A DNA stretch of 64,000 nucleotides. Origin: Rhizobium sp. 16-488-2b. Lineage in GTDB: Bacteria > Pseudomonadota > Alphaproteobacteria > Rhizobiales > Rhizobiaceae. This document shows positions 34,154-43,778 of this stretch, one piece after another. Each line of letters opens with the position of its first letter. Within the stretch, counting starts at the first letter, position 1. A program made the position numbers and the translations under genes. The notes under the pieces were generated by a model that ran no database searches, was not told the origin of the DNA, and saw nothing but the letters and a program-made list of their open reading frames with translations. The stretch spans positions 372,001-436,000 of the forward strand of contig NZ_JAGHMF010000007.1 of assembly GCF_017741815.1 (NCBI RefSeq), in the 5' to 3' direction.

Positions 34154-37100
34154 TCAGCTGCAGCCGCTGGTCGCGCCGCAAGTGTCGCACTTCTCGCAGG
34201 TGCCATTGCGCACCATCGTGAAGTTCTGGCACTCCGAGCAAATGTTGCCGGTGTAGCCCTGCATGATCGACCGGGCGCGGCGCTCGGATTCGATCTTCTT
34301 GGCTTCCGTCTTGGCCGATGCGGCGTCAGCCGCTGCCTTGTCGGAGAACAGGGCCGTTGCCTGCTGCTGGTTCTCGGTCGTGACTTCTTCGATCACTTCC
34401 TCGGCGATCTCTTCGGCCAGTTCCTTGGCGCGCTCTTCGTAATCGCGCTTGAAGGCGACGATTTCGGAGGTCGAGATGGCGGTCGTCGGTTCGATCTTGC
34501 GGGCAGCAGCGCCTGCAAACGACGTTACCGTCGCACCGGACGAGGCGCGGGCAGGGGCAGCCGTTGCCGAGCCCTTCGGCTCGCCGGCAGCCTGGCGTTC
34601 GCTGTTCGAAACGATCGTCGGCTTGTAGCCGCGGGTCCAGCCGGTCGAGACGAGGTTCGTCTTGCCTTCCTGGATGCCCTTGCCGAGAGCCGTGTTCGAG
34701 AAGTCCGACGTATCGACATGCGCCAGGTCGTGGCGGCCGAGGTAGGAGACGGCGAGTTCGCGGAACACGTAGTCGAGGATCGACGTGGCGTTCTTGATCG
34801 CGTCGTTGCCGATGACCATGCCAGCCGGCTCGAACTTGGTGAAGGTGAAGGCCTCCACATATTCTTCGAGCGGCACGCCGTACTGCAGACCGAGCGAGAT
34901 GGCGATGGCGAAGTTGTTCATCATCGCACGGAAGGCGGCACCTTCCTTGTGCATGTCGATGAAGATTTCGCCGAGGCGACCGTCACCGAATTCACCGGTG
35001 CGCAGGTACACCTTGTGTCCGCCGACGGCGGCCTTCTGGGTGTAGCCCTGGCGGCGGTTCGGCAGCTTCTCGCGTTCGCGGGTCACGCGCTCGACCACAC
35101 GCTCGATGATCTTTTCGGTGATGGTGACGGCCTGGGCGGCGACCGGCTGCTGCAGCAGATCGTCCAGTGCGTCCTCATCGCTTTCGTCTTCGATCAGCGA
35201 GGCGTTCAGTGGCTGCGACAGCTTGGAGCCGTCGCGGTAGAGAGCGTTTGCCTTCAGGCCGAGCTTCCAGGAGAGCATGTAGGCGCTCTTGCAATCCTCG
35301 ACCGTCGCGTCGTTCGGCATGTTGATCGTCTTGGAGATCGCACCCGAGATGAACGGCTGGGCAGCAGCCATCATGCGGATGTGGCTGTCGACCGAGAGGT
35401 AACGCTTGCCGATCTTGCCGCATGGGTTGGCGCAATCGAAGACCGCGAGGTGCTCGTTCTTCAGGAACGGTGCGCCTTCCAGCGTCATCGCGCCGCAGAC
35501 GTGAACGTTGGCAGCCTCGATGTCCTTCTTCGAGAAGCCGATGTGCTCGAGCAGGTTGAAGCTCATGTCGCCGAGCTGTTCGTCGGAAACCTTCAGCGTG
35601 CCCTTCAGGAAGTCGGTGCCGAGCGTCCACTGGTTGAAGACGAACTTGATGTCGAAGGCCGACTTCAGCGCGCCGTTAAGCGCTTCGATCTTCTCGTCGG
35701 TGAAGCCCTTGGCCTTCAGCGAGCCGGGGTTGATTGCCGGCGCCTGGTTCAGGTTGCCGTGGCCGACAGCGTAAGCTTCGATCTCGGCGATCTGGCTCTC
35801 GGAGTAGCCGAGCGTGCGGAGCGCCTCCGGAACGGCGCGGTTGATGATCTTGAAGTAGCCGCCGCCGGCGAGCTTCTTGAATTTCACCAGCGCGAAGTCA
35901 GGCTCGATACCGGTCGTGTCGCAATCCATGACGAGGCCGATCGTGCCTGTCGGCGCAATCACGGTTGCCTGGGCGTTGCGGTAGCCGTGCTTTTCACCGA
36001 GCTCGAGAGCCTTGTCCCAAGCGCTCTTGGCGTGAGCCGCCAGATCCTGGTCCGGGTTCTCGGAGTGGATGAGCGCGACCGGGTTGATCGACAGGCCTTC
36101 GTAGCCCGACGTCTCGCCGTAAGCAGCGCGGCGATGGTTGCGGATGACCCGCAGCATGGCTTCGCGGTTCGGCTTGAACATCGGGAAAGGTCCGAGTTCA
36201 GACGAGATCTCGGCCGAAGTGGCGTAGGAGATACCGGTCATGATCGCGGTCAGCGAGCCTGCGATGGCGCGGGCTTCGTCGCTGTCATAGGGAATGCCCG
36301 AAGACATCAGCAGGCCGCCGATGTTGGCGTAGCCGAGGCCGATCGTGCGGTATTCGTAGGAGCGCTCGGCGATCTGCTTCGACGGGAACTGTGCCATCAT
36401 CACGGAAACTTCAAGCACGATCGTCCACAGGCGAACGGCGTGTTCGTAATCAGCGATGTTGATGCGCTTGGTGGCCGCATCCTTGAACTGGATGAGGTTC
36501 AGCGAAGCAAGGTTGCAGGCCGTGTCGTCGAGGAACATGTATTCCGAGCACGGGTTCGACGCGCGGATCGGGCCGGCAGCCGGGCTGGTGTGCCAGTCGT
36601 TCATCGTCGTGTTGAAGTGCAGGCCCGGATCGGCCGAGGCCCATGCGGCGTAGGAGATCGATTCCCACAGGTCGCGTGCCTTCAGCGTCTTCATGACCTT
36701 GCCGTCCTTGCGGGCGGTCAGGTTCCAGTCGCCGTCGTTTTCGACTGCGCGCAGGAAGTCGTCCTTGATCGAGACTGAGTTGTTGGAGTTCTGGCCCGAA
36801 ACCGTGAGGTAGGCTTCCGAATCCCAGTCGGTGTCGTAGGTCTTGAACTCGAGGTCCTTGTAGCCCTGGCGAGCGAACTGGATGACGCGGCCGATGTAGT
36901 TCTCGGGAACCTGGTCCTTCTTGGCAGCGCGCACTTCGCGCTTCAGGGCAGGGTTCTTGTTCGGGTCGTAGCAATCGTCATTGTCGCCGTCGCAATTGAC
37001 GCAAGCCTTCATGATCGCCTTCAGGTGGCGATTGACGATCTTGGAACCGGTGACGAGGGCAGCAACCTTCTGCTCTTCCTTGACCTTCCAGTTGATGTAT

Positions 37101-37975
37101 TCCTCGATATCCGGATGGTCGATATCGACCACGACCATCTTGGCCGCGCGACGCGTCGTGCCGCCAGACTTGATGGCGCCGGCAGCGCGGTCGCCGATCT
37201 TCAGGAAGCTCATCAGGCCGGAGGAACGGCCGCCGCCGGAAAGGCGTTCGCCTTCGCCGCGCAGATACGAGAAGTTGGAGCCGGTGCCGGAGCCGTACTT
37301 GAAGAGGCGAGCTTCGCGAACCCAAAGGTCCATGATGCCGCCTTCGTTGACGAGATCGTCTTCGACGGACTGGATGAAGCAGGCGTGCGGCTGCGGATGC
37401 TCATAGGCCGACTTCGACTTCGTCAGCTTGCCGGTGAAGGGGTCCACATAGAAGTGGCCCTGGCCGGGGCCGTCGATGCCATAGGCCCAGTGCATGCCGG
37501 TGTTGAACCACTGCGGCGAGTTCGGGGCGACGCGCTGTGTCGCGAGCATGTAGGCAAGTTCGTCGCGGAAGGCTGCCGCGTCTTCTTCGGAAGAGAAATA
37601 GCCACCCTTCCAGCCCCAGTAGGTCCAGGTGCCGGCCAGACGGTCGAAGACTTGGCGCGCATCGGTTTCGGAACCGTACTGCTGATCCTTGGGGAGTTCC
37701 TTCAGAGCGGCCTCATCGGCAACCGAGCGCCACAGGAAGGAAGGAACGTCGTTTTCCTCGACCTTCTTGAGGCGGGCAGGGACGCCGGCCTTGCGGAAAT
37801 ACTTCTGCGCCAGAATGTCGGCCGCGACCTGCGAAAACTGCGCGGGAACATCGATGTTCTCGAGGCGGAATACAATCGACCCGTCAGGGTTCTTGATCTC
37901 GCTGGTTGCCTTGCGGAATTCGATAGCCGCGTAAGCGCCCTGATCTGCCTTCGTAAATCGGCGTTCTATGCGCAT
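34154..37975 (-). CDS. nrdJ: Vitamin B12-dependent ribonucleotide reductase (class II)
   Basis: A 1273-residue adenosylcobalamin-dependent reductase that makes deoxyribonucleotides and works with or without oxygen. The long alphaproteobacterial form is complete: N-terminus [20 protein letters not shown], the radical/catalytic Cys region [21 protein letters not shown] (near 475-495), [18 protein letters not shown] (near 680), an inserted [11 protein letters not shown], and a C-terminal zinc/redox tail [22 protein letters not shown]. The start at 37975 fits the family. Upstream at 38109-38155 are two NrdR-like boxes. It is transcribed alone, convergent with the BON gene. Confidence 0.97.
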   Translation of the reverse strand: MRIERRFTKADQGAYAAIEFRKATSEIKNPDGSIVFRLENIDVPAQFSQVAADILAQKYFRKAGVPARLKKVEENDVPSFLWRSVADEAALKELPKDQQYGSETDARQVFDRLAGTWTYWGWKGGYFSSEEDAAAFRDELAYMLATQRVAPNSPQWFNTGMHWAYGIDGPGQGHFYVDPFTGKLTKSKSAYEHPQPHACFIQSVEDDLVNEGGIMDLWVREARLFKYGSGTGSNFSYLRGEGERLSGGGRSSGLMSFLKIGDRAAGAIKSGGTTRRAAKMVVVDIDHPDIEEYINWKVKEEQKVAALVTGSKIVNRHLKAIMKACVNCDGDNDDCYDPNKNPALKREVRAAKKDQVPENYIGRVIQFARQGYKDLEFKTYDTDWDSEAYLTVSGQNSNNSVSIKDDFLRAVENDGDWNLTARKDGKVMKTLKARDLWESISYAAWASADPGLHFNTTMNDWHTSPAAGPIRASNPCSEYMFLDDTACNLASLNLIQFKDAATKRINIADYEHAVRLWTIVLEVSVMMAQFPSKQIAERSYEYRTIGLGYANIGGLLMSSGIPYDSDEARAIAGSLTAIMTGISYATSAEISSELGPFPMFKPNREAMLRVIRNHRRAAYGETSGYEGLSINPVALIHSENPDQDLAAHAKSAWDKALELGEKHGYRNAQATVIAPTGTIGLVMDCDTTGIEPDFALVKFKKLAGGGYFKIINRAVPEALRTLGYSESQIAEIEAYAVGHGNLNQAPAINPGSLKAKGFTDEKIEALNGALKSAFDIKFVFNQWTLGTDFLKGTLKVSDEQLGDMSFNLLEHIGFSKKDIEAANVHVCGAMTLEGAPFLKNEHLAVFDCANPCGKIGKRYLSVDSHIRMMAAAQPFISGAISKTINMPNDATVEDCKSAYMLSWKLGLKANALYRDGSKLSQPLNASLIEDESDEDALDDLLQQPVAAQAVTITEKIIERVVERVTREREKLPNRRQGYTQKAAVGGHKVYLRTGEFGDGRLGEIFIDMHKEGAAFRAMMNNFAIAISLGLQYGVPLEEYVEAFTFTKFEPAGMVIGNDAIKNATSILDYVFRELAVSYLGRHDLAHVDTSDFSNTALGKGIQEGKTNLVSTGWTRGYKPTIVSNSERQAAGEPKGSATAAPARASSGATVTSFAGAAARKIEPTTAISTSEIVAFKRDYEERAKELAEEIAEEVIEEVTTENQQQATALFSDKAAADAASAKTEAKKIESERRARSIMQGYTGNICSECQNFTMVRNGTCEKCDTCGATSGCS

Positions 37976-38108
37976 TTGCCTTAACCTCTAGCTCGCGCGC
38001 CCCGTCCCCGTTGACCAAGGCGCAAGTTTCCACCTCCGGCGGCGCCGTAAGGAGCGCAGCCAGTTCTCGTTTCCGTATCGTCACAGGAGTGTCATCCGGA
38101 GATGGGTC

Positions 38109-38155
38109 ATCCTGTATCTTGTGGTGATGGTGACTGCAATCACTAAATATAGTAT
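38109..38155 (-). promoter_or_regulatory. Tandem NrdR-box-like sites upstream of nrdJ
   Basis: TCACTAAATATAGTAT (38140-38155) matches 13 of 16 positions of the NrdR box consensus acaCwAtATaTwGtgt. ATCCTGTATCTTGTGG (38109-38124) matches 11 of 16. Their starts are exactly 31 bp apart, the spacing usual for paired NrdR boxes (three helical turns), and they lie 134-180 bp upstream of the nrdJ start. NrdR is the ATP/dATP-sensing repressor of ribonucleotide reductase genes. Confidence 0.7.
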
Positions 38156-38383
38156 TAACAGCCTTTTTCCGCCAGCCCCGGATGTCGCTTTTTCAGGCGG
38201 CAAAAATCGCGCAGAACATACTCATGGCGGCTCACCCCTCATGGATCAACGCCCTGATTCAATGCTCGATTTCTGGTGAGAACCGGCCTCGTCATGTCCG
38301 GTTCAGTTGCCGCCGCAACATCGAAGTTCATTAAGTTGAAAACAGGCGATTCCGTCAAGGGCTTGTTCTTAACGAACTGTTCA

Positions 38384-38399
38384 CCACAAGATATTGTGG
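38384..38399. promoter_or_regulatory. Third NrdR-like palindrome
   Basis: CCACAAGATATTGTGG is a near-perfect inverted repeat (CCACAA-GATA-TTGTGG). It matches 13 of 16 NrdR consensus positions and shares its CCACAAGATA half exactly with the minus-strand reading of the site at 38109-38124. It is about 410 bp upstream of nrdJ, within the 593-bp region 37976-38568 in which I see no credible gene. Confidence 0.45.
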
Positions 38400-38568
38400 A
38401 GTGGCCTGTGGAGACTGGGGAAAAACCAGTTGGGCAAGAATTTCAATGGCTTGCTACGGGATGCGCAAGGGAAATGCCAAAGCCTGATAAATTTTGCCAT
38501 ATTTTGTCATTTGGCGGTGGCTTTTGGAGCGCAAATGAGCCTTGTGATTCGCAAGGCCGAACAAGGCG

Positions 38569-39156
38569 CTAAAGTGCGTCGATGGCGATGGTCACGGTGG
38601 CGCTTCCGATCGCCTGTCCATTCTCGTCGCGAACAGTGAAACTTGCCTGCGTTTCCAGCAATTGCGTGGCATCGTCACGGCTGGCGCGATCGATGAAGAC
38701 CTCGTCGGAGTCTCTGGCGAATGTCTTCAGGAACTTGTTTTCGTCGCCTTGCCAGTAGTCATTGGTGGGCACGCTCTGTGCGACATTCAGGCCGTTCCGG
38801 TCGGTCACGAATATTTCCACAATCGTTCCTTGCGAATCATCCTGCTTGGCTTTGAGGTATCGCGAGACCGGATTGTTGAGGAGGCGGGTGAGCATCTGCC
38901 ATTGCCCGCTCTTGATCTCCGAGCGGTAGCTGTTGTCGAGCACCTGGATATCCATCGGGCTGATATCGCCGAACTTCCTGTTCTGCGCCTTGATCGCGGC
39001 CAGAACGTTCGGCTTGTTGATCATCGGCTTGACGAGCGTATCCACATATTCGCGCACGACGGAGATATAGGCGGGTTCGGCCGACACCGCGCGCGGATGC
39101 ACGTTCAAACACAGCCCGAAGGCCGCGATCAAGCCGATAAACCGCCAACGCTGCAT
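38569..39156 (-). CDS. Exported single PDC/Cache-like sensor domain protein
   Basis: A 195-residue protein with a signal peptide (MQRWRFIGLIAAFGLCLNVH, cleavage near VSA at 26). The mature part has the order of a Cache/PDC extracellular sensor domain: a long helix (YISVVREYVDTLVKPMINKP), then IVEIFVTDRNGLNVAQSVPTNDYWQGDENKFLKTF and SFTVRDENGQAIGSATVTIAID. Such domains usually sit in front of a membrane helix and a kinase or GGDEF output; here the protein ends after the domain, so it is a free periplasmic module. Partner unknown. Confidence 0.7.
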   Translation of the reverse strand: MQRWRFIGLIAAFGLCLNVHPRAVSAEPAYISVVREYVDTLVKPMINKPNVLAAIKAQNRKFGDISPMDIQVLDNSYRSEIKSGQWQMLTRLLNNPVSRYLKAKQDDSQGTIVEIFVTDRNGLNVAQSVPTNDYWQGDENKFLKTFARDSDEVFIDRASRDDATQLLETQASFTVRDENGQAIGSATVTIAIDAL

Positions 39157-39341
39157 GGTCGTTCCAGTGTCGCGCTAGCGACCGCCCTCTACCCAAACAC
39201 CCTGCCGCGCCCTTGCCGCCTGATGCCATATGATAATACAGCGGACGGCGAGGGGCGGACAGCGAATTTGATTATGTTAGTAAACAAAGATTGGAGCAAT
39301 TTAAAGTTGCTTTCGTCTTTGTCTGCTAAGAGCCTGGAAAA

Positions 39342-39839
39342 TCAGCCCTTGCTGCCCTTGGAGATCGGTTCCTGATAGCTGAAACCCATATCCCACGGGA
39401 AGTAGATCCAGGTGTCCTGGCTCACCTCGGTGACGAAGGTATCGATCGTCGGCACACCCTGTGGTTTTGCGTAGACGCAGGCAAAGTGCGCCTTCGGGAG
39501 CAGCGTGCGGACTTCCGACGCCGTCTTGCCGGTATCCGTCAGATCATCGACGACGAGCACGCTTTCGCCGCCATCTTCAAGCAGTTCGGCCGCGATCCCC
39601 TTGAGGAGCATCATCTCGCCCTGGTTCACATAGTCGTGGTAGGACGCGACGCAGACCGTCTCGATCAGGCGGATGTTGAGCTCGCGCGAAATGATGGCAG
39701 CCGGCACGAGGCCGCCGCGGGTGATGCAGACGATCGCCTTGAACTCGCGGTTCAAGCCGGCGAGACGCCAGGCCAGCGCGCGTGCATCGCGGTGAAATTG
39801 ATCCCAGGAAACGGGAAAGGCTTTATCGGGAAGGGACAT
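39342..39839 (-). CDS. gpt: Xanthine phosphoribosyltransferase
   Basis: A 165-residue type I phosphoribosyltransferase that salvages xanthine and guanine. The PRPP loop reads [18 protein letters not shown] (near 95-112), with [17 protein letters not shown] upstream and [14 protein letters not shown] near the end, typical of Gpt. The start at 39839 gives [20 protein letters not shown]; an upstream in-frame start at 39869 adds ten residues. A hairpin lies about 80-100 bp upstream. Confidence 0.93.
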   Translation of the reverse strand: MSLPDKAFPVSWDQFHRDARALAWRLAGLNREFKAIVCITRGGLVPAAIISRELNIRLIETVCVASYHDYVNQGEMMLLKGIAAELLEDGGESVLVVDDLTDTGKTASEVRTLLPKAHFACVYAKPQGVPTIDTFVTEVSQDTWIYFPWDMGFSYQEPISKGSKG

Positions 39840-39919
39840 GGGCTCGCTCCGAGGCATGAATGATGACACGCCGTTTGCCGGCGGCCGGACGCTCTTCCGT
39901 TCACTCGGGTCAAACGCAA

Positions 39920-39943
39920 ATCGCGCAGCCGAGACTGCGCGAT
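39920..39943. terminator. Hairpin between usp and gpt
   Basis: ATCGCGCAG pairs perfectly with CTGCGCGAT across CCGAGA. Read on the minus strand it is followed by TTGCGTTTG. It may end the universal stress protein transcript, or act in the gpt leader. Confidence 0.5.
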
Positions 39944-40029
39944 GGAAGGACCGAAGCCGGAGCTCGTCGTCGGTCGTGGCAATTAGCGGAATTTGGCTGC
40001 AAAACGCAAGCCCCCGCTGACCGCGGCTG

Positions 40030-40872
40030 TTAACGCGAAAGCAGCGTCATCGCCGTCATGGAATGCAGGAGCGTCTTCGTCGTGCCGCCGAAGATCATCT
40101 GCCAGAGCCTCGAATGCGTGTAGGCACCCATCACCAACAGATCGATGCTGCTGTCGGACAGCCTGTTCTCGATGACAGCCGAGGTACTCTTGTCCGTGGT
40201 CGTCGCCGTCGCGAGGGTGACGTTGACGCCGTGGCGGGCGAGCGCTGCCGCGATTTCCGCACCCGCGACCGCCGCCGATTGCAGCGCGTTGTCGACCGGA
40301 TCGACGGAGAAGATCTCAACCTCGTCGGCGGCCTTCAGGAAGGGCAGGGCGTCGAAGGTCGCCCGCGCCGCTTCCTTCGAGCCGTTCCAGGCGACGAGCA
40401 CCCGCTTGATCGGCTTCGGCTGGCGAATGATGAAGGGGATCATCAAAACCGGCCGTCCGCTTTCGAGCAGGAAGTTATCGACATCGACATGACTGTCCGA
40501 CGGCCGTGCCGGATCGGCCTGCGAGGCGATCAAGAGATCGGCGCTGCGCGCGCTCTCGATCAAAGGCGCCGAGCCGTATCCCGTCGAGGACGCAAAGCTG
40601 CGCCACTCAAACGAGACGCCTTCCACTTCGGCCTTGCGGCGAACGATCGTCTCGATCTTGACCCTTTCGCTATGCGCCATGTCTTGCAGCGCCTGCACGG
40701 CGACGGGATCAGGGATCTCCATCGGCGCCACGAGCGGCACGACGGCGATCGTTTCCGCATGAAGCCCGATCACATGGGCACCGTGTTCCGCAGCCAGCGC
40801 GAAGGCGAGATCGGCGACTGCAACGCAATTGTCTGAAGTATCGAGAATCGCAAGAATGGTTTTGTAAGACAT
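40030..40872 (-). CDS. Universal stress protein, two tandem domains
   Basis: A 280-residue protein with two UspA-type domains (about 1-145 and 152-280). The start at 40872, preceded by GGAGATACCC, gives [20 protein letters not shown]; a much longer frame to 41214 is read-through of unrelated sequence. The second domain has the ATP-binding-like loop at [28 protein letters not shown] (G-x2-x-S/T spacing partly kept). Tandem Usps respond to oxygen limitation and energy stress. A FixK/FNR-type box lies 67-81 bp upstream of the start. Confidence 0.92.
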   Translation of the reverse strand: MSYKTILAILDTSDNCVAVADLAFALAAEHGAHVIGLHAETIAVVPLVAPMEIPDPVAVQALQDMAHSERVKIETIVRRKAEVEGVSFEWRSFASSTGYGSAPLIESARSADLLIASQADPARPSDSHVDVDNFLLESGRPVLMIPFIIRQPKPIKRVLVAWNGSKEAARATFDALPFLKAADEVEIFSVDPVDNALQSAAVAGAEIAAALARHGVNVTLATATTTDKSTSAVIENRLSDSSIDLLVMGAYTHSRLWQMIFGGTTKTLLHSMTAMTLLSR

Positions 40873-40939
40873 GGGTATCTCCTTGCTCGGATGAAAAAGT
40901 CCGTAAGAGAAGCAATGCGCTTGGCCGGCATTTGTTTCC

Positions 40940-40953
40940 TTGACCGAGATCAA
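40940..40953 (-). promoter_or_regulatory. FNR/FixK-type box upstream of usp
   Basis: TTGACCGAGATCAA (minus strand TTGATCTCGGTCAA) fits the TTGAY-N4-RTCAA consensus of FNR/FixK/FnrN proteins at every defined position. Its centre is 74 bp before the usp ATG; with the usual -41.5 placement the transcript would start near 40905. In rhizobia such boxes drive low-oxygen expression. Confidence 0.65.
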
Positions 40954-40979
40954 GTCCCATAAGCCGGTCTCGAAAGAGA

Positions 40980-41753
40980 TTAGGCCTCCGCTGATGGGTT
41001 TTCCAGGACAGTCCGCTCGCGGCGAATGCCTTCGATCATCGCCGCGACATCCGCGCCGGCGGCATCGATCACGGCCTGCGAGCGACCACGAACGACGATC
41101 TCGGTCGAAAATTTCTGGCCGACATAGCGCGGATAGGAGCCGATGCTGGTTTCCGGATGCGCCTTCTGGATGGCCGTGAGCGGCGTGCCGATGTCGCCTT
41201 CGCCATAAGGGCACGAGATCGCCAGCGACAGCACCGGCGTTCCTGTCCGAAGCGTCGGGATCACCGCGTCGACCATCGCCTGAAACACCTGTGGCACCCC
41301 GGCCATGACATAGACATTGCCCATGACGAAACCCGGCGCGGTAGAGACCGGGTTGGGAATGTGCGTTGCGCCGACAGGCATGCGCGCCATCCGCTGGCGG
41401 GCCTCGGTGAACTCCATCTCGCGGCGCTTGTACATATCGCCAAGCAGCGCCATCGCCTTCTCGTCATGATGGCAGGCAACGCCGAAAGCCTTGGAAACGG
41501 CTTCGGCCGTGATGTCGTCATGGGTCGGCCCAATGCCGCCGGAGGTGAAGACGTAGTCGTATTTCGTCCTCAGCGCGTTCAGCGCCTCGACGATCGCGTC
41601 TTCCTCGTCAGCGACGATGCGGACTTCCTTGAGATCGATGCCTGCAAGCAGCAGCATATCGGCGAGATGGCCGATGTTCTTGTCCTTGGTGCGGCCGGAT
41701 AAAAGCTCGTCGCCGATTGCCAGAATGGCTGCGGTCACAATCTGTTGGGTCAT
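40980..41753 (-). CDS. CinA-like molybdopterin-binding protein
   Basis: A 257-residue protein of the MoCF/CinA N-terminal type: TAAILAIGDELLSGRTKDKN at the start, YDYVFTSGGIGPTHDDITAEAVSKAF near 65-90 and GVPQVFQAMVDAVIP near 150. It lacks the C-terminal nicotinamide-nucleotide amidase domain of full CinA, so it is a stand-alone COG1058 protein, perhaps a pyrophosphatase acting on damaged nucleotides. Gene names cinA or mog would be overcalls. It is upstream of usp and separated from it by the FixK-type box. Confidence 0.88.
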   Translation of the reverse strand: MTQQIVTAAILAIGDELLSGRTKDKNIGHLADMLLLAGIDLKEVRIVADEEDAIVEALNALRTKYDYVFTSGGIGPTHDDITAEAVSKAFGVACHHDEKAMALLGDMYKRREMEFTEARQRMARMPVGATHIPNPVSTAPGFVMGNVYVMAGVPQVFQAMVDAVIPTLRTGTPVLSLAISCPYGEGDIGTPLTAIQKAHPETSIGSYPRYVGQKFSTEIVVRGRSQAVIDAAGADVAAMIEGIRRERTVLENPSAEA

Positions 41754-42047
41754 GTTAGGTCTCTGTCTTCATTCAGTCTTTGGTGTCGAGCTTATACCAA
41801 ATAGAGCGGACGGGAAGCCCGTGCCCACCAATACGGAGATGTGAACGCAAGGCAAAAACGTGCGATAAGATTGAACAGTCCGTCTCTCGCGGCGTGGCTG
41901 GCCGTCACCAGGTGCTTGCGCTAGCTATCTGGCAGACGCACGATGCGTTGCGAGGCATTCTTTATGATACGCGAATTCATCAAACGGATTTTGGTCGGTG
42001 CACCGAGCGCAGCACCCGCCGCAACCCAGAAAGAGGAAACGTCCAAG

Positions 42048-42644
42048 ATGGCTAAGGTTCTGGTTCTCTACTATTCGTCGTACGGCCACATCGAGACGAT
42101 GGCATACGCCGTTGCCGAAGGCGCGAAATCCGCTGGCGCCGACGTGACCGTCAAGCGCGTACCGGAATTGGTACCGGAAGAAGTCGCGAAGTCGTCACAC
42201 TTCAAGCTCGACCAGCAGGCACCGATCGCCACCGTCGACGAGCTCGCCGAATACGATGCGATCATCGTCGGCGCCGGCACCCGCTTCGGCACGGTTGCGT
42301 CGCAGATGCGCAACTTCTGGGATCAGACGGGCGGCCTGTGGTTTGCCGGCAAGCTGGTCGGCAAGGTCGGCTCGGTCTTCACTTCGTCCGCCACGCAGCA
42401 CGGCGGCCAGGAATCCACGATCCTCGGCTTTATCCCGACCTTCCTCCACCAAGGCATGGTCGTTGCCGGACTTCCTTATGCCTTCCAGGGCCAGATGGGC
42501 GTCGATGAGATCAAGGGCGGTTCGCCCTACGGCGCATCCACGATCACCGACGGTGACGGTTCGCGCCAACCTTCGGCTGTCGAACTCGACGCAGCCAAGT
42601 TTCAGGGCGCGCATGTTGCCAAGCTGGCAGCCAAGCTCGCCTGA
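42048..42644 (+). CDS. wrbA: NAD(P)H:quinone oxidoreductase WrbA
   Basis: A 198-residue flavodoxin-like FMN enzyme that reduces quinones by two electrons and limits oxidative stress. FMN loops: [12 protein letters not shown] (near 8-19), [22 protein letters not shown] (near 77-98) and [26 protein letters not shown] is the standard N-terminus, so ATG 42048 is chosen, with AGAGGAAAC upstream. The frame stays open to an ATG at 41964, which would add 28 residues with a basic amphipathic start ([18 protein letters not shown]). Confidence 0.94.
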   Translation: MAKVLVLYYSSYGHIETMAYAVAEGAKSAGADVTVKRVPELVPEEVAKSSHFKLDQQAPIATVDELAEYDAIIVGAGTRFGTVASQMRNFWDQTGGLWFAGKLVGKVGSVFTSSATQHGGQESTILGFIPTFLHQGMVVAGLPYAFQGQMGVDEIKGGSPYGASTITDGDGSRQPSAVELDAAKFQGAHVAKLAAKLA

Positions 42645-42667
42645 GCCCACCTGTAGCGAAAATAGTG

Positions 42668-42694
42668 AAGGCGCGGCCTCGGGCCGCGCCTTTT
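42668..42694 (+). terminator. Rho-independent terminator after wrbA
   Basis: AAGGCGCGGCC pairs perfectly with GGCCGCGCCTT over a TCG loop and ends in TTTTC. It lies 24 bp after the wrbA stop. Confidence 0.9.
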
Positions 42695-42758
42695 CATGTG
42701 GGGCGTCAAAACGCCTTATGTGGTACCCGTAGTCTCCGGCTGGTGACCTTGCGGTCGT

Positions 42759-42896
42759 TCAGCCATACAATCCATGAAACTTGGCTGTGTAAACGAAGAG
42801 CGGTACCCCAAATACCGCAAGTCCAATCAAGAATGCCGTGCTTGTTCTGAACAGTCTCAGGCGCCGTGTGCGGGCGCCATCCCAATCGTAAACCAT
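42759..42896 (-). CDS. Small single-pass membrane protein, 45 aa
   Basis: A 45-codon gene from ATG at 42896 to TGA at 42759-42761. The product begins MVYDWDGARTRRLRLF, a charged cytoplasmic head, and continues with a hydrophobic helix (about 20-37, TAFLIGLAVFGVPLFVYTA) and a short outside tail. GGGAG lies 8 bp upstream of the start. Positive charges before the helix predict N-in topology. Function unknown; its short length makes it easy to miss. Confidence 0.6.
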   Translation of the reverse strand: MVYDWDGARTRRLRLFRTSTAFLIGLAVFGVPLFVYTAKFHGLYG

Positions 42897-43117
42897 CGTC
42901 TTACTCCCACCACAAGACAAGCTTTACAAATACACGACCAGAAGCCGTGGCTTTACTGACACAGGCATACAATCACATTCTAACATTGCAAAAAAGATGC
43001 TTGTTAATGACTTCGTAATATGTTTGGCGACCGTGGCCGAATCGCATCACGTTGCACTTTGTACGATACCGGATGCACTTGACTGAATCGCCGCAGTCGT
43101 TGATTGAGGGTGCTATT

Positions 43118-43202
43118 GCGGGCGTGGCGAAACTGGTAGACGCAAGGGACTTAAAATCCCTCGGCCTTGGCTGTGCGGGTTCGACCCCCGCCGCCCGCAC
43201 CA
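43118..43202 (+). tRNA. tRNA-Leu (UAA anticodon)
   Basis: An 85-base cloverleaf with 7-bp acceptor stem GCGGGCG/CGCCCGC, a discriminator A followed by genomically encoded CCA, the T-arm GCGGGTTCGACCCCCGC and a long variable arm, as expected for a class II leucine tRNA. The anticodon loop CTTAAAA gives anticodon UAA. The D-arm begins TGGCGAAACTGGTAGACGC. Confidence 0.97.
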
Positions 43203-43582
43203 ACTCTTCCTTCCACATCCTGATCTTTGGCCCGTACTGAATATTGCCGGCGAAGACGGTTCACGAGCATTCCGACCAAAACACCGAGGCAAGCCCCGAC
43301 TGCTTTCACGGCGGCATCGTGTATCCGCGCGTGCCGGGTAGGCGAGAGGTATTGCAGAAATTCAATCCCAACGGCGCCGATGACGAGAAGGGCGCCGACC
43401 ATGATCCAGTGCCTGGGATAAGCCACGGCGAAGGCGAGGCCGACCACCAGATAGGCGAGCGCCCGGTCGATGTTGACTGAAGTAATCGTATGAGGACGAA
43501 GGCCGATCGGCGAGACGGTTACGAAAATGATGGCGGCGAGGAGGAGCCAGGCGAGCGGCTTTGAAAATCTGTCTGCTGTCAT
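43151..43582 (-). CDS. VanZ-like membrane protein
   Basis: A 143-residue protein with four membrane segments (about 7-25, 38-52, 56-74, 90-106). The VanZ-like pattern is SPIGLRPHTITSVNIDRALAYLVVG with IEFLQYLSPTRHARIHDAAVKAVG near 75-98. The start at 43582 is an ATG after a 12-residue alternative leader. The last 17 residues (GGGGRTRTAKAEGF-type tail) are encoded by the antisense of the tRNA-Leu gene, where the stop happens to fall, so the tail is probably unconstrained. VanZ-like proteins are of uncertain function outside glycopeptide resistance. Confidence 0.75.
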   Translation of the reverse strand: MTADRFSKPLAWLLLAAIIFVTVSPIGLRPHTITSVNIDRALAYLVVGLAFAVAYPRHWIMVGALLVIGAVGIEFLQYLSPTRHARIHDAAVKAVGACLGVLVGMLVNRLRRQYSVRAKDQDVEGRVGAGGGGRTRTAKAEGF

Positions 43583-43778
43583 GAAACTCACACTATTGAT
43601 GTCACCGGGCGGTTTCACCGCACGATTGCGTTATCTCGGTGGCGCGCTCGCATTATCTTGATGCGTTTTCCCAAACGCGCATCACTGCACTCTGCCGAAC
43701 CGCTGTGGTTGAAAATGGGCTTCTTTCGAGGGTCTGCCTATGGCATAGCGTGGGGCGCAATAACAAGGGACTGAGACC

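Noticed and set aside
34718..36778. A 686-codon plus-strand open frame
   Set aside because: Antisense to nrdJ.
37976..38568. Possible cobalamin riboswitch before nrdJ
   Set aside because: I looked for the B12-box (GCCACTG-type) and the long conserved core and did not find them on the nrdJ strand. NrdR-like boxes explain regulation better.
38276..38572. A 98-codon plus-strand frame in the nrdJ upstream region
   Set aside because: No ribosome-binding site, irregular codon use and a low-quality sequence; it also spans the palindrome at 38384.
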